NCBI GenBank assembly: GCA_020849075.1 | Contig: JADLGZ010000126.1 | Location: 1 to 15,922 of the forward strand | DNA from: Fimbriimonadaceae bacterium | GTDB taxonomy: Bacteria; Armatimonadota; Fimbriimonadia; Fimbriimonadales; Fimbriimonadaceae | Length of the DNA: 15,922 bases | Direction: 5' to 3' | In this document: positions 1-5,447 of the stretch, piece after piece | How positions within the stretch are numbered: the stretch's first letter is position 1 | Layout: every line of letters starts with the position of its first letter | The notes under the pieces: generated by a model | Databases searched by the model: none | The model's input: the letters and a program-made list of their open reading frames with translations, nothing else | Told to the model about the DNA's origin: nothing | Translations under genes and position numbers: made by a program

Positions 1-63
1 GCGGGCCAGCGTTCCTTCGCTGTCTGCTTTGCCATTCGTCTTCGTCGCCGGGGTACTTGCCAA
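1..63 (-). CDS. 5' end of an unidentified gene running off the left edge (partial)
   Basis: Only about 21 codons are inside the window, reading MASTPATKTNGKADSEGTLA and continuing past base 1. I do not recognise the product; the visible part is a polar, Thr/Lys-rich N-terminus. The proposed start is TTG at 61-63, chosen because a GGAG (69-72 on the opposite strand) sits five bases upstream of it. The same frame stays open further upstream to a GTG at 121-123, which lies five bases after a TAAAAT -10-like hexamer (129-134). That start would add about 20 residues. Either start is possible, and so is this not being a gene at all. The codons use mostly G or C in third positions, like the neighbours. 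Confidence 0.35.
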   Translation of the reverse strand, partial: MASTPATKTNGKADSEGTLAR

Positions 64-88
64 GATATCTCCAGAAAACTCGTTGCGA

Positions 89-102
89 GTACAAAATTGT
101 AC
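89..102. promoter_or_regulatory. Perfect 14-bp palindrome GTACAA-AA-TTGTAC
   Basis: GTACAA (89-94) and TTGTAC (97-102) are exact inverse complements around a central AA. If the gene at the left edge starts at TTG 63, the palindrome lies in its 5' region and overlaps a possible minus-strand -10 (TACAAT, 96-101), a usual place for an operator. If that gene starts at GTG 123, the palindrome lies in coding sequence and may be chance. Confidence 0.3.
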
Positions 103-205
103 CTTGATTCTCGGGTTTTCCACCGGCGATTTTAGAGTAAAGCGTTTTGATTTTTTGGTTCGGAGGTCTGGAATTCGGAATCCGGAGCGATAGGCCATAA
201 GGAAT

Positions 206-240
206 AAGGCGACTGGGCGGTTGCCCAGTCGCCTTAATTT
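206..240 (-). terminator. Strong hairpin terminator after the thioredoxin-fusion gene
   Basis: A perfect 13-bp stem (206-218 with 223-235) closes a GGTT loop, 18 bases beyond the stop codon of the minus-strand gene ending at 254. AATTT follows on the plus strand. On the minus strand the trailing sequence is only moderately T-rich (ATTCCTTATGG), so termination may rely on the stem or be Rho-assisted. Since nothing else ends nearby, it most likely serves the minus-strand gene. Confidence 0.7.
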
Positions 241-253
241 CGCTAGAGCCAGA

Positions 254-1243
254 TTACTTGTTCTTGCTCAGAGCGGTGTCCATCTCGCCGAGGTAACCGG
301 CAAGAGGCTTGTAGCCTACTAGTCGGTGAATCTCTTGGCCATTCTTGTTCAAGAACAGGGTGGTTGGGAAGCCGTCTACGCCGAAGCCATAGTCCTTGTT
401 GGCATCCTTTTCGGGGTTGATCTTGCACAAGGTGAAGCTCTTGGCCTTATTCTTGAACTCGGCGGTCGGGAAGACCTCGGCGTCCAGAACCTTGCACCAG
501 TGGCACCAGTCGGTGTACATGTCCACGAGGATGGGGCGATTGTTGCGCTGGGCGTCGGCCTTGGCCTCATCTAGGCTGTAGTACCACTTGGCGGCGGTGA
601 ACTCGGAAGGATCCACCTGCTTCGAGCCATCGGGAGCCTTGAAGACAAACTTGCTCGCATCTGGTCGGCCAATCTTGAGATCGGTGTAATCGAAGATCGT
701 GCTCTCAGCCTTCGCATCGCCCGTTGAGGAGAGTTCAGCTTGTCGCGCAATGCCATCGGCGGCGACGTATAGGGTGAGGCGCTTGCCGCCCACATTGCCA
801 CTAACGGGGGTCAGGACTGTGCCCTTGCGGTTGACTTCACTGCCGGTCTTGATGGAGGTCAGGCCGGCCAGAGAGTTGGCGGCAAAGAATGGGCGTAGGG
901 CAAGGTAGCCGTCGCCATCCAAAGCCTTGACCACATTGTCGTTGGTGACGGCTTCTTTCGTGTAAACGTTTTGACCCTTGAAGTAGGTGAAGATATTGGC
1001 TCCGTCGGAAACCATCAACGTCGTTGGGCTATCAATGCGGAAAAGATTGGGCTTGGCGAGGTCAACGGAGGTTTGAGCGCGACCGCCTCCGACCGAGACG
1101 GAGATGACCCGCGTCGAGAGACCGTCAGCACCAGCAATGGCCTTCGCGTGTTGCGAAATCATTGACGGGCCATTCTGGAGGGCGAATGCCATGGCAGCGC
1201 ATGCAGCCAAAGCACCGGTGAGATATAAACTTGTTCGCTTCAT
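254..1243 (-). CDS. Exported LolA-like/thioredoxin-like fusion protein
   Basis: The 329-residue protein begins with a typical signal peptide (MKRTSLYLTG, hydrophobic to about residue 21, AFA-type cleavage site), so it acts outside the cytoplasm. Residues about 25-205 look like a lipoprotein-carrier (LolA/DUF2092-type) beta fold: short strands with phrases such as FRIDSPTTLMVSDG and TLYVAADGIARQAEL. This assignment is by pattern only. Residues about 215-329 are a clear thioredoxin-fold domain with a DWCHWC active site (C247, C250) and a cis-proline in GFPTT (P293). That pairing of cysteines is typical of exported thioredoxin-like proteins that reduce or rearrange disulfides. It has its own promoter upstream and a strong hairpin downstream, so it is probably monocistronic. 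The start ATG at 1241-1243 has only a weak GAGG about a dozen bases away. An oxidoreductase working with an envelope lipid- or lipoprotein-binding module is a reasonable but unproven reading. Confidence 0.85.
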   Translation of the reverse strand: MKRTSLYLTGALAACAAMAFALQNGPSMISQHAKAIAGADGLSTRVISVSVGGGRAQTSVDLAKPNLFRIDSPTTLMVSDGANIFTYFKGQNVYTKEAVTNDNVVKALDGDGYLALRPFFAANSLAGLTSIKTGSEVNRKGTVLTPVSGNVGGKRLTLYVAADGIARQAELSSTGDAKAESTIFDYTDLKIGRPDASKFVFKAPDGSKQVDPSEFTAAKWYYSLDEAKADAQRNNRPILVDMYTDWCHWCKVLDAEVFPTAEFKNKAKSFTLCKINPEKDANKDYGFGVDGFPTTLFLNKNGQEIHRLVGYKPLAGYLGEMDTALSKNK

Positions 1244-1263
1244 TGTCTAATATGCCTCGAGGA

Positions 1264-1280
1264 GGAGACCTCGTGTCTCC
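1264..1280. promoter_or_regulatory. GGAGAC/GTCTCC inverted repeat in the 5' region of the thioredoxin-fusion gene
   Basis: GGAGAC (1264-1269) and GTCTCC (1275-1280) form a perfect 6-bp stem with a five-base loop, directly downstream of the TATAAT box for the minus-strand gene. It spans the predicted transcription start, so it could be an operator or a 5' mRNA stem. It also puts CTCC-type, not GGAG-type, sequence into the leader. Confidence 0.35.
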
Positions 1281-1308
1281 ATTATAACAATACGAGTGAA
1301 CCCTTGAA
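1281..1308 (-). promoter_or_regulatory. Promoter of the thioredoxin-fusion gene
   Basis: On the minus strand a perfect TATAAT (1281-1286) lies 16 bases after a weak TTCAAG -35 (1303-1308). Transcription would start about 30 bases before the ATG at 1243. A small inverted repeat, TGAAC-AGA-GTTCA (1305-1317), overlaps the -35 position and could bind a regulator. Confidence 0.5.
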
Positions 1309-1350
1309 CAGAGTTCAGCAATTGTTTTTGGGATTTGTGCAAGTTTGGGC

Positions 1351-2604
1351 TTAGGTGATGCGCCTCGCGAACTCGGTCGGGAGGACGCTTGTTAGGATAT
1401 AGAGATTGAGGATGGTCAGGCCGAGCGTGGAGACGATCCAAGCGATGATTGGCTTTTTGCCAAACCACCGCGACAGCCCGATACCCAAGGCCGCAGCGAT
1501 GGGCCCAATAGCTGGGTATAAGTATCTGGCCTGACCTTGGAAGTAGGTCATATTGAACTGCAAGAACAGGAGCAGAACTACAACAAAGAATGTTCCGAGT
1601 ACGAGGCTGGGGCGCCGGTCCGGTTTCTGGAGGGGCTCTCCGGTGGAGAGCCAGTGACCCGCAAGGGCGAGAAGCAACCCACCGATGACCACAAAGTACA
1701 GGGTAGTGGGCAAGAAGATATCCATGTAGCCAAACACACCGACGAAGCTGCGCGCCGTCCACCAGAGCACCCAATCCGTCCAATAGGCGATCGGTCCGAC
1801 TTCATTGATGAACATGCTTGCCTGCGCCGAGCCGGTGAACGCTTGCTTGAAGACGGTAAGGCCCAATGGGTCACCGTAGAGCGCTGCGTTTCGCGCGAAC
1901 CAAGGAGCGGCGATCGCCAAAGGCAGGGCGATGATTCCCAGCCCCAGTGAAATGGGTGAGACTGATTTGCGCTTCAGTTCGAGCAACCAGACCACGCCCA
2001 GTGCAGGAATCAGCGCCAAGGCTGAACTCTTGGTCAGAAGCGCAAGGCCCGCCAGCACCCCGACTAGCAGGATATTCCTCCAATTCCACCCGTTCAAACT
2101 TCCATCAATTGCCGTGGTAAGGGTCGTGGTGCAGAGCGCGAACAGGAGGGCATCGTTGGTGATGGCGGCGTTCAGCATGATGAACCCGGGCAGCAACCCA
2201 AATGAGGCGCATACCCAGCCAGCCGAATCGCTCTTGCCAGCTAGCTGCCCCAACCTATATAAAGCGAAGATCGTGCAAACGCCAAACACGATGTTCAAGT
2301 ACCGCGTGGTCTTCGTCGGCTCCCCCATCGCCCCGGCAATGAGATAGTAAAGTGGTGGCTGGTGCGACTGATACGTCTCGATCAGGTCCGGCGACCCGGG
2401 CTTCAGCACCGGAAAACTCCGCTCGTTCACCAGGTGCGAGATGTAGTTTGCATGCTGTCGCTCGTCAGGGGCGCCGACGTCGGGAACACTTCCACGTTGA
2501 TGAATGAGTCGCCCCGGTGTTCGGTACGGCGTCACATCGGCATACCAAGCCGCAAAGCCCACAAAAAGCCCAAAAATTATCGCCAGAGGTAGCCAACGGG
2601 GCAT
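1351..2604 (-). CDS. Polytopic membrane glycosyltransferase-like protein (GT-C fold, DUF2142/PMT-like)
   Basis: This 417-residue protein is almost wholly hydrophobic, with roughly nine to eleven predicted membrane helices. It starts with a membrane segment (about 5-22), followed by an extracytoplasmic loop with GAPDERQHANYI (about 44-55) and HQPPLYYLIAG (81-91). An acidic PDE-type motif in the first loop plus a downstream QPPLYY is the usual signature of GT-C glycosyltransferases that take sugars from polyprenyl-phosphate carriers, in which the acidic residues act in catalysis and metal binding. The length is short for the family, and the protein ends soon after its last helix without a soluble C-terminal domain. 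The substrate cannot be read from the sequence; sugar transfer to envelope glycans or proteins is inferred. The ATG at 2602-2604 has no Shine-Dalgarno sequence but lies six bases after a TACATT hexamer, so the mRNA may be leaderless. It is divergent from ispG. Confidence 0.75.
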   Translation of the reverse strand: MPRWLPLAIIFGLFVGFAAWYADVTPYRTPGRLIHQRGSVPDVGAPDERQHANYISHLVNERSFPVLKPGSPDLIETYQSHQPPLYYLIAGAMGEPTKTTRYLNIVFGVCTIFALYRLGQLAGKSDSAGWVCASFGLLPGFIMLNAAITNDALLFALCTTTLTTAIDGSLNGWNWRNILLVGVLAGLALLTKSSALALIPALGVVWLLELKRKSVSPISLGLGIIALPLAIAAPWFARNAALYGDPLGLTVFKQAFTGSAQASMFINEVGPIAYWTDWVLWWTARSFVGVFGYMDIFLPTTLYFVVIGGLLLALAGHWLSTGEPLQKPDRRPSLVLGTFFVVVLLLFLQFNMTYFQGQARYLYPAIGPIAAALGIGLSRWFGKKPIIAWIVSTLGLTILNLYILTSVLPTEFARRIT

Positions 2605-2691
2605 GGCTGCAATGTACCGCAGGCTCTGACAAGGACGGGCTGAAGCCTCTACACCTGAGACAGACTAGAGTCAATCCTTCGGGTTAGCGTT

Positions 2692-2697
2692 CATAAT
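2692..2697 (+). promoter_or_regulatory. Possible -10 box of ispG (CATAAT)
   Basis: CATAAT matches the TATAAT consensus at five of six bases and lies six bases before the ATC codon (2704) where the conserved IspG N-terminus begins. No good -35 is visible at the usual distance. If used, it would give an mRNA with almost no leader. Confidence 0.35.
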
Positions 2698-2733
2698 TGC
2701 AGCATCAACCGACGAAAAACCCGAGCCGTACGC

Positions 2734-3984
2734 GTGGGCGATGTTTGGATGGGCGGCGACCATCCGATCCTTGTCCAATCCATGATCACCGAGGAGACTC
2801 GGAATATTGATGCTTGTGTCGAGCAGATCATCGCCCTTCACAAGGTTGGTTGCGAACTCGTGCGGGTGACCACGCCAACGCTCGGCGAGGCGCAGTGTCT
2901 GGAGGAGATCAAAGCAAAGGTCATCGAGCGATATCGGCCGGTGCCCCTGACCGCCGATGTCCATCATCAGGGGAGCGATATCGCGGTGGAGGCGGCCAAG
3001 TACGTGGACGAGGTTCGCGTGAATCCGGGGTTGTTTGTTTTCAAGCGGCATGGCTCGCGGAGCGAGGCCTTGGGCCAAGACAAGTTTGACATGCGCGGCC
3101 GGGAAGGCGATGCCACGGTGGAGCAGCTTCGAGAAGAGCTTGCGTACGGCGAGTCGGAGTGGAACGAAGAGATCCAGGCAATCGAAGAGAGCTTTGTGCC
3201 CGTCATTGCGGCTTGCAAGAAGCGTGATATCGCGATGCGCGTGGGCACCAATCACGGGTCGCTCAGCGAGCGGATTCTGGTGACGTATGGGGACACGCCC
3301 AAGGGGATGGTCGAGAGTGCGATGGAGTACCTCGTCATTGCCCGTAAGCACGGCTACGAGAATCTGAATATCAGCGTTAAGGCGAGTCGCGTGCCCGTGA
3401 TGGTCGCGGCGAACCGGCTCATGGCCCAGCGTATGGACGAGGAGGGCATGCCCTATCCGCTTCACCTCGGCGTGACAGAGGCGGGGGACGGGGAATATGC
3501 GCGGATCAAGTCTACGGCGGGAATTGCGACCTTGCTAATGGAGGGCCTTGGGGATACGATTCGGGTTAGCCTTGCCGAAGACCCGATCCACGAGATTCCG
3601 GTTTGCTACGATATTCTGCAGTCGTGTGGTTTGAGGAAAACGAAAGTGGAGTACATCGCGTGCCCCAGTTGTGGACGCACGAAATTCAATCTGCCCACCG
3701 TGTTGCACCAGGTACGGGAGGCGACGCGGCACTTGGTTGGGTTGGATATTGCCGTGATGGGGTGCATCGTGAATGGGCCGGGTGAGATGGCGGATGCGGA
3801 CTATGGCTATGTAGGCGCGGCCGGGGGGAAAATCACGCTCTATCGCAAGCGAGAGCCAGTGAAACACGGCATCCCGCAGGAGAATGGTGTGCAGGAACTG
3901 ATCGCTTTGCTCAAGGAAGATGGGATGTGGGTGGAGCCAACTGAGGTGGCAAAGACGATGACACCCTTGACGGTGAAGCCATGA
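2734..3984 (+). CDS. ispG: 4-hydroxy-3-methylbut-2-enyl-diphosphate synthase (IspG/GcpE)
   Basis: IspG is the iron-sulfur enzyme that converts methylerythritol cyclodiphosphate to HMBPP in the MEP isoprenoid pathway. The N-terminal TIM-barrel part is seen in GGDHPILVQSM, CELVRVTTPTLGEA and VPLTADVHHQGSDIA. The C-terminal cluster domain shows CPSCGRT and GCIVNGPGEMADADYG, giving the three [4Fe-4S] cysteines and the NGPGE glutamate of the family. At 416 residues it is close to the usual bacterial length. The coordinates begin at GTG 2734, the first canonical start codon. However, the same frame upstream encodes INRRKTRAVR directly before VGDVWMGG, which matches the conserved IspG N-terminus, so the true start is probably near 2704 at a non-standard ATC codon, or there is a sequence error. 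The stop overlaps the next gene's start (ATGA), so it heads a small operon with two tiny membrane proteins. Confidence 0.95.
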   Translation: MGDVWMGGDHPILVQSMITEETRNIDACVEQIIALHKVGCELVRVTTPTLGEAQCLEEIKAKVIERYRPVPLTADVHHQGSDIAVEAAKYVDEVRVNPGLFVFKRHGSRSEALGQDKFDMRGREGDATVEQLREELAYGESEWNEEIQAIEESFVPVIAACKKRDIAMRVGTNHGSLSERILVTYGDTPKGMVESAMEYLVIARKHGYENLNISVKASRVPVMVAANRLMAQRMDEEGMPYPLHLGVTEAGDGEYARIKSTAGIATLLMEGLGDTIRVSLAEDPIHEIPVCYDILQSCGLRKTKVEYIACPSCGRTKFNLPTVLHQVREATRHLVGLDIAVMGCIVNGPGEMADADYGYVGAAGGKITLYRKREPVKHGIPQENGVQELIALLKEDGMWVEPTEVAKTMTPLTVKP

Positions 3985-4148
3985 ATGAGGCGACATTTAA
4001 GGCGAGGCTACGGACGTGGCTCTGGGGATTTGCCGTGATTACGCTGACGGGGGGGCTTTACATCCTGCCCTCGAATCTAGGTCTGGGGGCGTTAGCGCTG
4101 GCGTTCGCGGTGATCGAGTTTTTTGCGATTCGGAGTCTATCGAAATGA
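3981..4148 (+). CDS. 55-residue membrane protein coupled to ispG
   Basis: The sequence begins MNEATFKARLRTWLWGFAVI and holds two hydrophobic stretches, about residues 13-30 and 34-51, joined by a PSN turn, ending IRSLSK. It reads as a two-helix inner-membrane hairpin of unknown function. The ATG at 3981 overlaps the ispG stop as ATGA, and its own stop overlaps the next ATG (4145) in the same way, so translation is probably coupled through all three genes. The coupling, the positive charges before the first helix and the unbroken coding between two precise overlaps are the reasons to accept it despite the small size. A longer frame covering this stretch from 4016 is a shadow of the third gene. 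Confidence 0.7.
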   Translation: MNEATFKARLRTWLWGFAVITLTGGLYILPSNLGLGALALAFAVIEFFAIRSLSK

Positions 4149-4345
4149 AGGATCAAGAGACAGCGGGCCTGCGGATTCTGACGTTGGTATTCAGCATGGC
4201 GGGCATTTCGGTGATTGGTTTTGGGGTTGTTCAACTGCTGGCGAGGCAATACCTAACGGGCGGAATGATCCTCTTCATTGGGCTGTCGGACTTCGCGATT
4301 ATGTTTTTGTTCTTGCGGCATCTCAAGAGCTCGCGCGGGGAGTAA
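4145..4345 (+). CDS. 66-residue membrane protein, third gene of the ispG operon
   Basis: The protein starts MKDQETAGLRILTLVFSMAG, with membrane segments at about 10-31 and 37-58 and a basic end (RHLKSSRGE). By the inside-positive rule both ends would face the cytoplasm. I do not recognise a family. The start at ATG 4145 is chosen because it overlaps the preceding stop (ATGA); the frame is open further upstream to 4016, but that part lies entirely over the 55-residue gene. Two adjacent small two-helix proteins suggest a heteromeric membrane complex or a paralogous pair, which is inference. The gene ends just before the lacI promoter region, with no clear terminator between. Confidence 0.7.
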   Translation: MKDQETAGLRILTLVFSMAGISVIGFGVVQLLARQYLTGGMILFIGLSDFAIMFLFLRHLKSSRGE

Positions 4346-4356
4346 TCCCAACATTG

Positions 4357-4368
4357 GAGAATATTCTC
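4357..4368. promoter_or_regulatory. Palindromic operator candidate GAGAATATTCTC
   Basis: This perfect 12-bp palindrome lies immediately before the -35 hexamer of the lacI promoter. Its AGAAT/ATTCT halves recur in two more palindromes downstream (4393-4407 and 4403-4416), which suggests a shared binding protein, most simply the LacI-family product of the adjoining gene. Confidence 0.55.
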
Positions 4369-4397
4369 TTGCAATTCTGGCGTCTCTGTGTTATTCT
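4369..4397 (+). promoter_or_regulatory. Promoter of the lacI-amylase-pilin operon
   Basis: TTGCAA (4369-4374) is followed after 17 bases by TATTCT (4392-4397), with a TG one base before the -10 (extended -10). Transcription would begin near 4404, inside the AGAATACGTATTCT palindrome and about 42 bases before the lacI start. Operators on both sides of and inside the promoter fit repression by blocking RNA polymerase. Confidence 0.6.
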
Positions 4398-4407
4398 GAT
4401 TCAGAAT
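4393..4407. promoter_or_regulatory. Palindrome ATTCTGA-T-TCAGAAT over the -10 box
   Basis: This perfect 7-bp inverted repeat around one central T overlaps the -10 hexamer and shares its right half (AGAAT) with the next palindrome, so the two sites could not be fully occupied at once. It may be part of a composite operator. Confidence 0.5.
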
Positions 4408-4416
4408 ACGTATTCT
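4403..4416. promoter_or_regulatory. LacI-family operator AGAATACGTATTCT
   Basis: This perfect 14-bp palindrome is centred on CG. Even-length palindromes with a central CG are the usual operator form of LacI-family regulators, because the hinge helices insert at that step. It covers the predicted transcription start of the operon that begins with lacI, 30 bases before its ATG, so autorepression is the natural reading. Confidence 0.7.
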
Positions 4417-4445
4417 TAACGCGACATTGCGGTCGCGGAACGCCA

Positions 4446-5447
4446 ATGAGGGTTACCCAACAAGATATCGCCCGCATCTCGGAGGTCAGTCAGGCCACCG
4501 TGAGTCGGGTGTTGGCGGGCGATGAGCGCGTAGACGGCCAGATCCGAGATCGGGTGCTGGCGGTGATGAACACCCATAATTATCGGCCGGATGTGCGGGC
4601 GCGGTCGCTTCGTCAGCGCAAGACCCACCTCATTGGGCTGGTGATCAAGCGGGAAGTGGGGAGCCTTCAGGACGACCCATTCTTTGCCATGCTCATTGCG
4701 GAGGTTGTGGATGCTCTGGCGGGATCGCCTTGGCATCTTTGCTTGGACATTGCGGCGGACACGGCGCGCCAGCATTCGATCTACGACGAGCTACTCCGGA
4801 CTCGGCGGGTTGATGGCTTGATTCTCGTGGAAAGCGAGGCCAGTGACGAGAGGATTCTGCGGCTCCAGCAGGATCATTTCCCATTTGTCCTCATCGGGAA
4901 TGCTGCGGAGATGCCGGAGCTACACGCGATTGACAATGACAATTTCCGGACGGCAGAAATTGCCACGAGCCACCTGCTTGAGCAAGGGTACGGGCGCATT
5001 GCGTTCTTGGCAGGTCCGCAGACCTTGACGGTTACGCGAGATCGTGAAGCGGGCTATCGAAATGTAGTTCCGGAAGCGATGGTTGCCTATACGGAGTTTG
5101 GCGCGCACTCGGCACGTGAGGCAGCGGCCCAGCTTTTGGACGAGTATCAGCCTGACGCGATCTTGGCGATGGACGATACGATGGCGATGGGGGTCATTCA
5201 AGCTGCGCGGGAGCGGAAATTGGCGATACCGCAGGACCTTGGCGTCGTTGGATTCAATGACACACCGCTATGTGACCATGTTGAAGGTGGCCTCACGAGC
5301 GTGAATCTGCAGATTGGGAATATGGTCCAGTGGGCAATCCGGCGGCTGGTTGATGTGATTGATGACACCTCAGTTTTGGGTGGGCGGCAGGCGATCATGG
5401 GATGCGAGCTCATGGTTCGTGGGAGCAGTGTTCGAGGGAAACTATGA
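4446..5447 (+). CDS. LacI-family transcriptional regulator
   Basis: The 333-residue protein has the family layout: helix-turn-helix at residues 4-26 (TQQDIARISEVSQATVSRVL), hinge helix near 48-58 (RPDVRARSLRQRKT), and a periplasmic-binding-protein-like sensor domain from about 61 onward, including DGLILVESE, DAILAMDDTMAMG and DLGVVGFNDTP. It binds DNA as a dimer and responds to a small ligand, in this context most likely a maltodextrin or other glucan breakdown product. The start at ATG 4446 places the DNA-binding domain at the very N-terminus, as in the family; the open frame extends upstream to 4278 but through the promoter region. Shine-Dalgarno signal is weak (GGAA). The stop overlaps the amylase start (ATGA), and palindromes with a LacI-type form sit at its promoter, so it probably represses itself and the three genes behind it. 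Confidence 0.9.
   Translation: MRVTQQDIARISEVSQATVSRVLAGDERVDGQIRDRVLAVMNTHNYRPDVRARSLRQRKTHLIGLVIKREVGSLQDDPFFAMLIAEVVDALAGSPWHLCLDIAADTARQHSIYDELLRTRRVDGLILVESEASDERILRLQQDHFPFVLIGNAAEMPELHAIDNDNFRTAEIATSHLLEQGYGRIAFLAGPQTLTVTRDREAGYRNVVPEAMVAYTEFGAHSAREAAAQLLDEYQPDAILAMDDTMAMGVIQAARERKLAIPQDLGVVGFNDTPLCDHVEGGLTSVNLQIGNMVQWAIRRLVDVIDDTSVLGGRQAIMGCELMVRGSSVRGKL

Noticed and set aside
165..190. Repeated GGAATTCGGAATCCGGA-like bases before the terminator hairpin
   Set aside because: The repeats are short and imperfect, with no gene or clear structure attached; insufficient to call an element.
1247..1783. Open frame of 178 codons overlapping the 3' part of the membrane glycosyltransferase gene
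   Set aside because: It is out of frame with the helix-rich protein, starts inside it and has arginine/proline-rich shadow composition, despite running over the next gene's promoter.
2671..3465. Long open frame on the minus strand opposite ispG
   Set aside because: It mirrors a highly conserved gene, has no recognisable domain and no ribosome site; it follows from the codon bias of the opposite strand.
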